Shown piece by piece: positions 26,633 to 35,815 of a stretch of 64,000 bases of DNA (position 1 is the first letter of the stretch; each line of letters begins with the position of its first letter). Source of the stretch: Bacillus sp. NP157 (GTDB taxonomy: Bacteria > Pseudomonadota > Gammaproteobacteria > Xanthomonadales > Rhodanobacteraceae); contig CP076546.1 of assembly GCA_018889975.1 (NCBI GenBank), positions 434,001 through 498,000 on the forward strand, written 5' to 3'. The notes under the pieces were generated by a model. It ran no database searches and was not told the origin of the DNA. It saw only the letters and a program-made list of their open reading frames with translations. Position numbers and translations under genes: made by a program.

Positions 26633-27460
26633 TTGAGCAGTCAGTCGTCGTCAGGTTCGAAGTGGGTGGCAGGCGTGTTGATCGTCGCCATCATTGCCTT
26701 GGGTGCCGTGTTCTTCTATCGCGAGAAGCAGGCCAGCGTATCCGCGCAGGCGCCGCCGGCCGCTGCGTCCTCTGCCCTTGCTCCACCCACTGCCGTGAAC
26801 AACGCCGCGCTCCCCGAACACCCGATCGGCCCCGCCAGCGGCTCGACCGCCGGGCTGCCCGCGCTGGGCGACAGCGATGAATCGGTCCTGGCCGGCCTGC
26901 TCGGCCTGACCAGCGATGGTGCGCTGAAGACACTGCTGCGCCCCGATGCGATCGTGCCGCGCATGGTCGCCACCATCGATGCGCTGCCGAAGCAGACCAT
27001 CGGCATGAACGTGGTGCCGCTGCGCGTGCCGACCGGGCGCTTCCAGGTGCAGAACGCCGACGGCATGTTCGCCGAGTCGAAGCAGAACCTGCAGCGCTAC
27101 GACACCTACATGTATGTCGCCGACCACATGGATCCGAAAGCCGTGGCCGCCTGGTACAAGCGCAGCTACCCCTTGTTCCAGCAGGCCTACCGCGACCTCG
27201 GCACCGAAGGCTATTTCAACGACCGCCTCGTCGAAGTGATCGACCACCTGCTGAAGGCGCCCGAGCCGAAGGGCCAGCTGCAGTTGATCCCGGCGAAGGT
27301 CGGCTACGTCTATGCCGACGCGAACTACGAGCAACTCTCTGTCGGCCAGAAATTCATGATCCGCGTGGGCGCGGAGAACGAGGCGAAGCTGAAAGCCAAG
27401 CTGCGCGCGCTGCGCGAGGCGATCCTCGCGAACGCACCGGCTACGACCAGCACCGAGTAA
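26633..27460 (+). CDS. DUF3014 domain protein, membrane anchored
   Basis: About 275 residues: one N-terminal membrane helix (WVAGVLIVAIIALGAVFFY), an Ala/Pro-rich linker, and a soluble DUF3014 domain from about residue 75 to the end. The function of this family is not known; topology puts the domain in the periplasm. The likely start is TTG 26633, nine bases after AGGGAG. An ATG at 26603 would add 10 residues but lacks a ribosome-binding site. It stands alone between the RDD gene and a convergent isomerase gene. Confidence 0.75.
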   Translation: MSSQSSSGSKWVAGVLIVAIIALGAVFFYREKQASVSAQAPPAAASSALAPPTAVNNAALPEHPIGPASGSTAGLPALGDSDESVLAGLLGLTSDGALKTLLRPDAIVPRMVATIDALPKQTIGMNVVPLRVPTGRFQVQNADGMFAESKQNLQRYDTYMYVADHMDPKAVAAWYKRSYPLFQQAYRDLGTEGYFNDRLVEVIDHLLKAPEPKGQLQLIPAKVGYVYADANYEQLSVGQKFMIRVGAENEAKLKAKLRALREAILANAPATTSTE

Positions 27461-27517
27461 CGGTCGATCGGCCGCGACGAAGGATGTCGCGGGCGTCATC
27501 CATGACAGGGTGTCCTT

Positions 27518-28438
27518 TCAGTTCTTCTTCGACGGATCGCGCACGGGCACGTTGATGTTGCACAGGTCGATCTTGCCCGCCGGCCGCGTGTAGAAGTCAT
27601 CGCGACGATTGCGCTTGGCGTCGACCACCGCCGCGAACACCTTGCTGTCGGTGCGCAGCACCTGGATCGGCGTGCGCTCGGCTTCCGGCACGTCGGCGGC
27701 GAGGCGGACGTCCTTGATCGTCACCCGCTGCGCGGGCTTGTCGTAGAAGCCCATCGGTTCGCCACCGCGGGGGTAGGCCGAGAGCAGCTCCATGCCCTTG
27801 ATGACCTTGCCGGCCACGGCGAGGTTGCGGTCGAGATTGCGCGGCGCCTGGCCGATGATGGCGTACAGCGAACTGCCGTTGCCGGTTTCGGCACCGGTGT
27901 CGCGGGCGACACCGACCGTGCCATAGCAATGGGCGATCCACGCTTCACCGGCCTTCGGATCGCGGGCGACCGGGAAGCCGTCCGAGAAACCCACCTCCGG
28001 CGCATAGACGTCGCCATCGGCGAGCCGGGTGAACGGATACGGCTTGCCGCCCTTGCGGGTGAATTCCGGGGTGAGCGTTTCCTTCGCGGTGCCCAGGCTC
28101 TTGGCCTTCTTCTTGTCGTCGCCGTCGGGATCGCCCCACTGGGTGACGAAGTTGTCCTGCACGCGGATCACCTGGGTGCCGTCGAAATAGTGCTCGCGGA
28201 TCAGCGTGCGGATGTTCGCGGCGTGCTCCGGCGACCAGTCCTGGGCCAGCTCGATGATGACGCGGCCCTGCGGCAGGTCCATGTAGACGAGGTTCTGCGG
28301 ATCCGGCGTGCGCCAGTCGGACGGCGTGGCTTTCGCCAGCAGTTCCTTAGCGGTGGGCGACTTTTTCGCGTCGTCGGCGACGGCGGGCAGCGCCACGGCG
28401 GCGGCAAGGGCGAGCGTGAGGCAGGTACGTGCGAGCAT
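27518..28438 (-). CDS. Periplasmic cyclophilin-type peptidyl-prolyl isomerase
   Basis: A 306-residue exported protein. MLARTCLTLALAAAVALPAV is a Sec signal peptide. The body has cyclophilin strands such as GRVIIELAQDWSPEHAANIRT, then YFDGTQVIRVQDNFVTQWGD and IGQAPRNLDRNLAVAGKVIKGMELL with long inserts. The catalytic FHR of classical cyclophilins is not conserved (IRVQDNFVTQWGD in its place), so activity may be weak or adapted. The C-terminus has Cys in LCNINVPV. The start at 28438 follows GGGGA. Confidence 0.8.
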   Translation of the reverse strand: MLARTCLTLALAAAVALPAVADDAKKSPTAKELLAKATPSDWRTPDPQNLVYMDLPQGRVIIELAQDWSPEHAANIRTLIREHYFDGTQVIRVQDNFVTQWGDPDGDDKKKAKSLGTAKETLTPEFTRKGGKPYPFTRLADGDVYAPEVGFSDGFPVARDPKAGEAWIAHCYGTVGVARDTGAETGNGSSLYAIIGQAPRNLDRNLAVAGKVIKGMELLSAYPRGGEPMGFYDKPAQRVTIKDVRLAADVPEAERTPIQVLRTDSKVFAAVVDAKRNRRDDFYTRPAGKIDLCNINVPVRDPSKKN

Positions 28439-28479
28439 GGGATCCCCGGATTGGTCAGACCCGGGGAAATTAGCACGTG

Positions 28480-29898
28480 TCAGCGGCCGATGATGGCCTT
28501 CGGTTCCAGATACGCGTCCAGGCCGAACGCGCCGTACTCGCGACCCAGGCCCGATTGCTTGAAGCCGCCGAACGGCGCCTTCGGCTCGTGCGTCAGCGTG
28601 TTGACCATGACCCGGCCGGCGTCGATCCGCGCGGCGACCCGGGCACCACGCTCGGCACTGGTCGTCGAAATGTAGGCAGACAGGCCGTACGGGGTGTCGT
28701 TGGCGATGGCGATCGCATCCTCCTCGTCGTCGTACGCGATGATTGAGAGAACGGGCCCAAAGATCTCGTCGCGTGCAATGGCCATGTCGTTGCGCACGTC
28801 GGTGAAAAGCGTCGGGCGGACCATCCAGCCGCGGCCGATGCCTTCGGGCCGGCCCTCGCCACCCGCGAGTACGCGTGCGCCTTCGTCGATGCCCTTGCGG
28901 ATGTAACCCTGCACGCGCGACCACTGCTTCTCGCTGACCATCGGGCCGATCGTGGTGTCCTGCTCGAGCGGATCGCCGGAGACTTCCTCGTTCACCGCTT
29001 TCGTCGCCAGCGCTTCGAACTCAGCCAGACGCGAGCGCGGCACGAGGATGCGGGTGCCCGCGATGCAGGCCTGTCCGCTGTTCATGAAGCCGGCCTGGAT
29101 CGCCATGGGCACCGCTTCGGCGAAGTCGGCGTCGTCGAGCACGATCATCGGCGACTTGCCGCCAAGCTCCAGGGTGACGCGCTTCACGTCGTTCGATGCG
29201 GCGCGCAGGATGCCCTTGCCGACCGCCGTGGAACCGGTGAAGGAGATCTTGCGGACGTCCGGGCTGTCGACGATGGCTGCGCCGACCACGTCGCCGCGAC
29301 CGGTCACGATGTTGAAGACGCCGGCGGGCGCACCCGCTTCATGCAGCGCCTCGGTCATCACCTGCGTCTGCAGCGCGCTCATCTCGCTGGGCTTGATCAC
29401 CGCCGTGCAACCGGCCGCGAGGGCCGTGGCCAGCTTGCCGCCGATGAAGCTCGCATTGCTGTTCCACGGGGTGACCAGGCCAACGACGCCGGCCGGCTGC
29501 ATCACCACGCGGGCGACGCCGAGCTGGCGTTCGAAGGCGTAGTTCTCCATCGCGTCGATCGCATCGAGGAACACCTGTGCGGCGTGCTTCGCCATCCAGC
29601 GACCGCGGGTGACCGGCGCGCCGTATTCCTCGGTGATCGCGGCGAACAATTCGTCTTCGCGTGCGGCGACCGCCGCGTGCATGCGGCGGAGCAGGGCGGC
29701 GCGTTCGGCGATGGTCGTGCGCGACCACGCCGGCAACGCGCGTTTCGCGGCGGCGATGGCGCGCTGGGCGTCTTCCGCGTCGGCGAGGCGGACGGTGCCG
29801 ATGACCGCTTCGGTGGCGGGGTTGTGGAGGTTGAACACCTCTTCGCCGTGGGGGAGGGCGAAGGTGCCGTCGATGTAGATGTGGGTGAGGGTGTGCAT
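28480..29898 (-). CDS. NAD(P)-dependent aldehyde dehydrogenase
   Basis: A 472-residue aldehyde dehydrogenase with every key motif: TPWNSN (oxyanion Asn), KPSEMSAL cofactor site, FTGSTAVGK, general base Glu in ELGGKSP, and nucleophile Cys in GQACIAG. It oxidises an aldehyde to the acid; the substrate is not readable. It is divergent from a LysR-type gene starting 102 bases away, the classic layout of a LysR regulator and its target, so induction by a substrate is likely. Confidence 0.92.
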   Translation of the reverse strand: MHTLTHIYIDGTFALPHGEEVFNLHNPATEAVIGTVRLADAEDAQRAIAAAKRALPAWSRTTIAERAALLRRMHAAVAAREDELFAAITEEYGAPVTRGRWMAKHAAQVFLDAIDAMENYAFERQLGVARVVMQPAGVVGLVTPWNSNASFIGGKLATALAAGCTAVIKPSEMSALQTQVMTEALHEAGAPAGVFNIVTGRGDVVGAAIVDSPDVRKISFTGSTAVGKGILRAASNDVKRVTLELGGKSPMIVLDDADFAEAVPMAIQAGFMNSGQACIAGTRILVPRSRLAEFEALATKAVNEEVSGDPLEQDTTIGPMVSEKQWSRVQGYIRKGIDEGARVLAGGEGRPEGIGRGWMVRPTLFTDVRNDMAIARDEIFGPVLSIIAYDDEEDAIAIANDTPYGLSAYISTTSAERGARVAARIDAGRVMVNTLTHEPKAPFGGFKQSGLGREYGAFGLDAYLEPKAIIGR

Positions 29899-29999
29899 GT
29901 GCAGGGGGCCATGAGGTGGGGGTGATGAAGAGGATGGGGGTGGGGGATTGGGGTGATAAGCTGCGGCAATCGAAATGGGTTGTTAAGCGGGGGCGGATA

Positions 30000-30887
30000 A
30001 TGCGGAGCGGGCTGACCGAGCTTGAGGCGGTGCTGGCGGTGGCGCGGCACGGGAGCTTCCGCGCGGCGGCGGCGGAGCTGGAGATGTCGACGTCGGCCCT
30101 GAGCCAGTCGGTGGCGGCGCTGGAGGCACGCATCGGTGCGCGGCTGTTCCACCGCACCACGCGCAGCGTGCGCCTCACCGATGCGGGGATGCGTTTCGTC
30201 GAAGAGGTCGGGCCTGCCGTATCCGGTATCCGCGAGGCCATGGCCCGCGCGGGCGAGGCCAGCGACGAACTGGTCGGTTCGCTGCGCCTGAATACCTCCG
30301 CCGGCGCCGCCCGGCGACTGATGCAGCCCTTGCTGATTCCCTACATGCAGCGCTATCCGCGGGTGCAGGTCGAACTGGTGACCGAGGCGCGGATGATCGA
30401 CGTCGTGCGCGACGGCTACGACGCCGGCTTCCGCACCACCGATATCGTGCCGGGCGACATGATCGCCGTGCCGCTGGGCCCACGCATCCGCCATCTCGTC
30501 GTGGGATCGCCCGCGTATTTCGCCAGGCATGGCCGGCCCGGGCATCCGGGCGACCTCGCGCGCCACGTCTCGGTCCGCGCGCGGATGGCCTCGGGCCACA
30601 TCTACCACTGGGAATTCGAGCGCCATGGCGAGGCGCTGGAGGTCGATGTGCCGGGCGTGGTCACGCTGGACGAGCCGCACCTGCTGCGCGAAGCCGCCCT
30701 GGCCGGCCTTGGCCTGGTCTATCTCAGCGAGTACGACGTGCAGGCCGACCTGGCCGCCGGACGGCTGGAAAGCGTGCTCGGCGAATGGACCCCGCCGTTC
30801 GACCGGCTGGCCCTGTACTACCCCGGCCGACGGCATGTTCCTGCGCCCTTGCGGGCGTTGGTGGACCTCATCAGGGAAACCGCCTAG
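30000..30887 (+). CDS. LysR-family transcriptional regulator
   Basis: A 295-residue LysR protein. The helix-turn-helix at residues 4-60 reads LTELEAVLAVARHGSFRAAA, then SALSQSVAALEARIGARLFH, and the substrate-binding domain follows from about residue 90. ATG 30000 gives the standard N-terminus; the in-frame ATG at 29916 would add 28 atypical residues and would crowd the promoter. It is divergent from the aldehyde dehydrogenase gene and probably controls both from the shared 100-base gap. Confidence 0.9.
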   Translation: MRSGLTELEAVLAVARHGSFRAAAAELEMSTSALSQSVAALEARIGARLFHRTTRSVRLTDAGMRFVEEVGPAVSGIREAMARAGEASDELVGSLRLNTSAGAARRLMQPLLIPYMQRYPRVQVELVTEARMIDVVRDGYDAGFRTTDIVPGDMIAVPLGPRIRHLVVGSPAYFARHGRPGHPGDLARHVSVRARMASGHIYHWEFERHGEALEVDVPGVVTLDEPHLLREAALAGLGLVYLSEYDVQADLAAGRLESVLGEWTPPFDRLALYYPGRRHVPAPLRALVDLIRETA

Positions 30888-30966
30888 GCGCCCGTGCCAA
30901 GGGTCATGGCAAACCTTTGCGATCCGACAGGCATCCTACCCGCAGGATTTCACGCCCTGGACCTGC

Positions 30967-33192
30967 ATGCGCCGTCGCGCCTCCCTGCTTTTCGCCCTGC
31001 TTTTCGCCACCGCCGCCCAGGCGGAGGTGGTGATCGACGGCCACATCGACCCGGCGGAATGGGCGGGCGCCCGGCACATCACGGATTTCCGCGATACCCA
31101 GCCGCGCACCGGCAAGCCCGGCAGCCAGCCCACCGAGGCCTGGGTGCTGTCGACGCCGAAGGGCCTGGCCGTGGCGATCCGCGTGACCCAGCCGTCGAAC
31201 ATCCCGCGCTCGCGCCAGGTGACCCGGCGTGACGAGGACGCGCTGGTCGACCGGATCAACGTCATGGTCGACTTCGACGGCAACGGCCGCACCGGCTACG
31301 ACTTCGAGGTGAAGTCCACCGGCGGCATCGCCGACGAGGTGATCACCAACGAATCCGAGTTCAGCTACGACTGGGACGGCGTATGGGACCACGCGGTGAG
31401 CGAGGACGCCGACGGTTATAGCGTCGAGGTGCTGATCCCCTGGTACGTGGCGCAGATGCACAAACCTGCAGGCGACAACCGGACCATCGGCCTGTACATC
31501 GACCGGGTCATCGCCAGCACGGGCGAACGCATGGCGTGGCCCGCGGTGAGTTTCGACCAGGGCCGCTTCCTGTCGATGTTCCAGAAAGTGGAGCTGCCGG
31601 CGTATTCGCAATCCCTGTTCGCGGTCACCCCTTACCTCGTCGGCAAGGTGGAGCATGGGCACGGCGGCGCCGCGTTCGAACAGGGCGCCGACATCCTCTG
31701 GAAGCCGAACGGGCAGACCCAGCTGACCGCGACGATCAATCCGGATTTCGGCCAGGTGGAAAGCGACGACCTGGTGGTGAACTTCTCCCCCGAGGAAACC
31801 TTCTTCACCGACAAGCGCCCGTTCTTCACCGAGAACCAGGGCATCTTCGACTTCAGCCTGCTGGACGATTACTCGCAGCTGGTCTACACGCGCCGGGTCG
31901 GTGGCGAATCGGACGATGGGCACGGGCCTGCCGACATCTCCGCCGCCGTGAAGGTCAACGGCAGCGTCGGCGACACCAGCTACGGCATCCTCACCGCCCA
32001 GGAAAAGGGCGACGACGGCCGCACGTTCGGCGCGCTACGCCTGTTGCGCAGCGTGGATACGCAGAGCTTCGGCATGCTCGCCACGCGGGTGAACCATCCC
32101 TACCTGGACCGCGACGCCAACGTGCTGGGCTTCGACCATCGCTGGCAACCCAACGACGCATTCAACATCACCAGCAACATCGTCGGCAGCAAGATCGACC
32201 AGCCGCAGGCGAACAGCAGCGGCATGGGTGCGACCTCGATCGCCTACTGGCAGATGGACGATACGTGGGCGCAGCAGTGGCTGGGCATGTACTTCGGCAA
32301 GCGCCTGGACATCGACGACTTCGGCTACCTGCCGCGCAACGACATGGTCTACCTGCACTGGGAAGTGCGCCAGCGCGTGACGGGGCTGCCGGAAGACTCC
32401 GCGTATTCCTCGCATCTGTGGCGTTACCGGATCTCCGACCTGGAGAACACCGAGGGCGTCACCGTGTCGCGGCGCTTCCGCGTCCAGCGCAATAGCACTC
32501 GCAAGGACGGCAGCTCGGAACTGTGGCGGCTGGATGCCTTCACCGCGTCGTATGACGACTTGCTTACCCGTGGCGGGAACGCGCTGCACCAGCCTCCGAC
32601 GGCGAAGCTGCAATACGAACGCGAGCGTCCGCGCATCGGCCGCTGGAGCTGGGAAGCCGAGGGTTACGTCAGTGGAAACGAGCTCACCGGCTACCACCGG
32701 CTCGGCTACTACTTCAAATTCGTGCCGACGTTCTTCATCACCGATGCCTTCAGCGTGTTCGCCGGTGCGAGCTACGAGTGGGATCCGAACTGGCTGATCT
32801 GGCAACACGATAACCTCGTCGGCGCGTACGATGGCCGCACGGTCGGTGTCGACAGCGGCGTGAACTGGAACTTCGGCAGCAACCAGGAGCTGCGCGTGAA
32901 GCTGCAGACCCTCGCCGTCGGCGCGAAGCTGCGCGGTGCGTACGAGATCGATCGCAGTGGCCGCGCCATACCCAGCAACGAACCGGTCGACGGGCTCGGC
33001 GTGGCGAACCTCGGCTTCCAGGTGCGCTACCGCTACGAGATCGCGCCCCTGTCCAACCTCTACATCGTCTACAACCGCGGTGGCTACGAGCAGGACACGA
33101 ACGACGAGGTCGATTCGCAGTTCCGCCGCGGGTTCTCGCTCAAGGACGTCAACGAAGGCCTGGTCAAGGTGGCCTACCGCCTGGAGTTCTGA
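30967..33192 (+). CDS. DUF5916 outer-membrane protein with N-terminal CBM9-like domain
   Basis: A 741-residue exported protein. The signal peptide is MRRRASLLFALLFATAAQA. Residues about 20-210 resemble a family 9 carbohydrate-binding-like fold (VVIDGHIDPAEWAGARHITD). The DUF5916 core follows (NPDFGQVESDDLVVNFSPEE, then FFTDKRPFFTENQGIFDF). Many amphipathic strands follow, ending in the aromatic residue Phe (AYRLEF), as in outer-membrane barrels. The role is unknown; some relatives sit with sugar or peptide uptake genes. It starts 79 bases after the LysR gene on the same strand. Confidence 0.85.
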   Translation: MRRRASLLFALLFATAAQAEVVIDGHIDPAEWAGARHITDFRDTQPRTGKPGSQPTEAWVLSTPKGLAVAIRVTQPSNIPRSRQVTRRDEDALVDRINVMVDFDGNGRTGYDFEVKSTGGIADEVITNESEFSYDWDGVWDHAVSEDADGYSVEVLIPWYVAQMHKPAGDNRTIGLYIDRVIASTGERMAWPAVSFDQGRFLSMFQKVELPAYSQSLFAVTPYLVGKVEHGHGGAAFEQGADILWKPNGQTQLTATINPDFGQVESDDLVVNFSPEETFFTDKRPFFTENQGIFDFSLLDDYSQLVYTRRVGGESDDGHGPADISAAVKVNGSVGDTSYGILTAQEKGDDGRTFGALRLLRSVDTQSFGMLATRVNHPYLDRDANVLGFDHRWQPNDAFNITSNIVGSKIDQPQANSSGMGATSIAYWQMDDTWAQQWLGMYFGKRLDIDDFGYLPRNDMVYLHWEVRQRVTGLPEDSAYSSHLWRYRISDLENTEGVTVSRRFRVQRNSTRKDGSSELWRLDAFTASYDDLLTRGGNALHQPPTAKLQYERERPRIGRWSWEAEGYVSGNELTGYHRLGYYFKFVPTFFITDAFSVFAGASYEWDPNWLIWQHDNLVGAYDGRTVGVDSGVNWNFGSNQELRVKLQTLAVGAKLRGAYEIDRSGRAIPSNEPVDGLGVANLGFQVRYRYEIAPLSNLYIVYNRGGYEQDTNDEVDSQFRRGFSLKDVNEGLVKVAYRLEF

Positions 33193-33197
33193 GCGCG

Positions 33198-33404
33198 TCA
33201 GGCGATCTCGAAGATGTCTTCGACCGTGACGCCGAGCGCGCGGGCGATCTTCAGGGCCAGCAGGGTCGACGGGACCATGCGCCCGGCCTCGATGGCGTTG
33301 ATCGACTTGCGCGTGGTGGCGATCAGCCCCGCCAGGTCGGCCTGGGTCAGGTCGCGTTCGGCGCGCAGCACTTTCAGGCGGTTGGCCAGGACCTCGTCGG
33401 TCAT
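33198..33404 (-). CDS. XRE-family helix-turn-helix regulator, short
   Basis: A 68-residue protein that is just an HTH_3 domain: NRLKVLRAERDLTQADLAGL, then TTRKSINAIEAGRMVPSTLL. It overlaps the upstream membrane-protein gene by 4 bases (ATGA), so the two are translated together. This two-gene module is common in proteobacteria. The twin palindrome upstream of the module is the obvious autoregulatory target. Confidence 0.9.
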   Translation of the reverse strand: MTDEVLANRLKVLRAERDLTQADLAGLIATTRKSINAIEAGRMVPSTLLALKIARALGVTVEDIFEIA

Positions 33405-33850
33405 TCGGGGCGGTCCAGCCACAGGAAGGCGCCCAGGAAGACGACCACGCCGAGCACCGTGAAGATGGCGAGCAGGGCAGCCGGTGGCGCCGGGAACGGC
33501 CACGCCTGCGATGCGATGGCGTACAGCGACATCGCCGTGAGCGTGACGGCCAGCGCGTAACGGCTCGCACGGTCCATCGCTGCCCGGCGTGCTTCGTCGC
33601 TGCGCACGGCACGCCGCGAACCGGCCAATGCACCGCGCGAAAACAGCGAACGGCCCGTCGCGACGAGGATGACCCCGGGGATCAGGATCGCCGCCGCCAT
33701 CGTGGCGAAGCGGGTGTAGTGGAAATCCACGCCCGCCCATTCGGCGACGGCGCCCGCACCCAGCACGAGCATGACGAGCAATGCGCCGAGGATGCCGCGA
33801 CGTTCGTGGCGGATCAGTACGTCGGTGAGGTCCGGCGTCTCCGTAGCCAT
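33401..33850 (-). CDS. Four-helix membrane protein partner of the XRE regulator
   Basis: A 149-residue protein with four hydrophobic segments: GILGALLVMLVLGAGAVAEW, FATMAAAILIPGVILVA, YALAVTLTAMSLYAIA and ALLAIFTVLGVVVFLGAFLW. No catalytic motif is seen. It is first in a two-gene unit with the XRE regulator. Membrane proteins in such modules sometimes restrain or sense for the regulator; that is inferred from arrangement only. A promoter with two operator-like palindromes precedes it. Confidence 0.8.
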   Translation of the reverse strand: MATETPDLTDVLIRHERRGILGALLVMLVLGAGAVAEWAGVDFHYTRFATMAAAILIPGVILVATGRSLFSRGALAGSRRAVRSDEARRAAMDRASRYALAVTLTAMSLYAIASQAWPFPAPPAALLAIFTVLGVVVFLGAFLWLDRPE

Positions 33851-33878
33851 GCGTGTGTCTCCATCGTGGGGTGGCGAG

Positions 33879-33908
33879 AGGATAGAACCGATCGGTTACA
33901 CAATGCAA
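33879..33908 (-). promoter_or_regulatory. Probable sigma-70 promoter of the membrane protein/XRE module
   Basis: On the minus strand, TTGCAT (33903-33908) and TATCCT (33879-33884) are separated by 18 bases. They lie 29-58 bases upstream of the ATG at 33850. The spacer contains one complete copy of the palindrome described at 33886-33918. Confidence 0.6.
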
Positions 33909-33918
33909 CCGATCGGTT
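33886..33918. promoter_or_regulatory. Twin 12-bp palindromic operators
   Basis: AACCGATCGGTT, a perfect 12-bp palindrome, occurs twice (33886-33897 and 33907-33918), each followed by ACA. Centres are 21 bp apart, two helical turns, so two dimers would bind on the same face. One copy fills the -35/-10 spacer and the other overlaps the -35 box. This is the layout of an autorepressor site, most simply for the XRE protein. Confidence 0.75.
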
Positions 33919-34000
33919 ACATAGCCATTTTTCGCGCCATGGCCTTCGCCTTCACGCCCGGCATGGCCTTCTCTAGGCAACAGCGGCCCAGGAGCCCGGA

Positions 34001-35815
34001 GTGCCAAGCCACGAGAACCCCGTCCCCGGCCGCAGCATCAGCGAACACGGCATCGTCGGCGACCTTGACACCGCCGCCCTCGTCGCCACCGACGGCACGG
34101 TCGATTTCATGTGCTGGCCGCACCTGGACAGCCCGACGATCTTCGCGGCCCTGCTCGATCCCGAACAGGGCGGCGAGTTCTCCGTGCAGCCCCGGCTCGA
34201 CGCCCGGCGCATGCAGCTCTACATACCCGAGACAAACGTGCTGATGACGCGCTGGATGTCCGAAGAGGGCAGCGTCGAGTTGACCGACTTCATGCCGCAT
34301 CCCGAGGCGGACGTGCGAGTGCCGCGTGCCTTGCTCCGCTGCGTGCGCGTGGTGCGCGGGACGGTGGAGATCGAGGTGCTGTGCCGGCCGCGCTTCGACT
34401 ACGCGCGGCGCGTGCCGAACGTCGAGGCCTATGGTCCGACCGCAGTGTTCCACGCCGGCAAGCATTCGCTGCGACTGGCGGCGACGGTACCGCTGGAGAT
34501 CGGCGAGGGCGAGGCGGGCGCACGTTTCACGCTGGGCCCGGGTGAGCATGCGTGGTTCGTCCTCGGTGATGAAGAACATGATCCTCTCACCGGGGACGAG
34601 TGCGAGGCCGCGCTGCGCGAGACGGCCGATGCGTGGCGTGCCTGGACCCGTCGATCGAACTACCGGGGCCGCTGGCGCGAACGGGTCGATCGCTCGGCGC
34701 TGGTGCTGAAGTTGCTGACCTCGCACAAGCATGGGTCGATCGCCGCCGCGGCGACGTTCGGCCTGCCCGAAGCCACCGGCGCGGGGCGCAACTGGGACTA
34801 CCGAGCCACGTGGATGCGCGATGCGTCGTTCACCGTGTATGCGTTCATGCGGCTGGGTTTCATCGACGAGGCCGAGCACTTCCGCCAGTGGACGGAAGAG
34901 CGCCTGGCGAAGCTGGACGAGCATTCCGCCCTCAGCATCATGTATGCGCTGGACGGCAGCGATGCGCGCGACGAATCGACGCTCGACCATCTCGTGGGGT
35001 ACGCGGGCTCAACCCCCGTGCGCATTGGCAATGCGGCACGTACGCAAACCCAGCTCGATATCTACGGCGAGCTGATGGATAGCCTCTACCTCGCCAACAA
35101 GTACGGCAAGGCATCAAGCCACGCCGGCTGGCGCCACGTGCGGCGCATGGTCGACCATGTGTCGCGGCATTGGGGCGACGAGGACGAAGGCATCTGGGAA
35201 ATCCGCGACAGGCCGCGCCACTTCCTGCATTCGCGGCTGATGTGCTGGGTCGCGCTGGACCGGGCCATCCGGCTCGCGGCCAAGCGTTCGCTGCCGGGTC
35301 CCGTGGTCGAATGGGCGGCGGAACGGGACCGCATCGCCGAGGACATCTGGGCGAACTTCCGCCATCCGCAGAAGGGCTACTTCGTGCAGACCGCGGGCGG
35401 CACGGACCTGGATGCGTCGCTGTTGATGATGCCGCTGGTGCGCTTCGTATCGGCGACGGATCCGGTGTGGCTGGATACGCTCGACGCCATCCGCGACCAG
35501 CTGACCGACGATGGCCTGGTGTTCCGCTATCGCAACGAAGATGGCCTGGAAGGCGGCGAGGGCGCATTCACCACGTGCACGTTCTGGTACGTGGAATGCC
35601 TGGCGCGGGCAGGGCGCCTGCACGAGGCGCGGGAAATCATGGCGCGCGGCGTGTTGTATTCGAACCACCTGGGCCTGTTCGCCGAGGAGTTGAACCTGCG
35701 CGGCGAACAGCTCGGTAATTTCCCGCAAGCGCTCACCCACCTGGCCTTCATCAGCGCGGCGTATTACCTGGACCGCCAGCTGGCCAACCCCGGCGGCCAG
35801 GTCTGGCAGCCCTAG
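34001..35815 (+). CDS. Glycoside hydrolase family 15 protein (glucoamylase/trehalase-like)
   Basis: A 604-residue cytoplasmic-type GH15 protein: an N-terminal beta-sandwich domain (ISEHGIVGDLDTAALVATDG, then LLDPEQGGEF) and an (alpha/alpha)6 barrel. Barrel motifs include GRNWDYRATWMRDASFTVY, EGAFTTCTFWYVE and LRGEQLGNFPQALTHLAFI with the catalytic Glu. Relatives hydrolyse trehalose or alpha-glucans. The start is GTG at 34001 after AGGAG. Its stop codon shares the four bases CTAG with the stop of the convergent DUF1501 gene. Confidence 0.9.
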   Translation: MPSHENPVPGRSISEHGIVGDLDTAALVATDGTVDFMCWPHLDSPTIFAALLDPEQGGEFSVQPRLDARRMQLYIPETNVLMTRWMSEEGSVELTDFMPHPEADVRVPRALLRCVRVVRGTVEIEVLCRPRFDYARRVPNVEAYGPTAVFHAGKHSLRLAATVPLEIGEGEAGARFTLGPGEHAWFVLGDEEHDPLTGDECEAALRETADAWRAWTRRSNYRGRWRERVDRSALVLKLLTSHKHGSIAAAATFGLPEATGAGRNWDYRATWMRDASFTVYAFMRLGFIDEAEHFRQWTEERLAKLDEHSALSIMYALDGSDARDESTLDHLVGYAGSTPVRIGNAARTQTQLDIYGELMDSLYLANKYGKASSHAGWRHVRRMVDHVSRHWGDEDEGIWEIRDRPRHFLHSRLMCWVALDRAIRLAAKRSLPGPVVEWAAERDRIAEDIWANFRHPQKGYFVQTAGGTDLDASLLMMPLVRFVSATDPVWLDTLDAIRDQLTDDGLVFRYRNEDGLEGGEGAFTTCTFWYVECLARAGRLHEAREIMARGVLYSNHLGLFAEELNLRGEQLGNFPQALTHLAFISAAYYLDRQLANPGGQVWQP

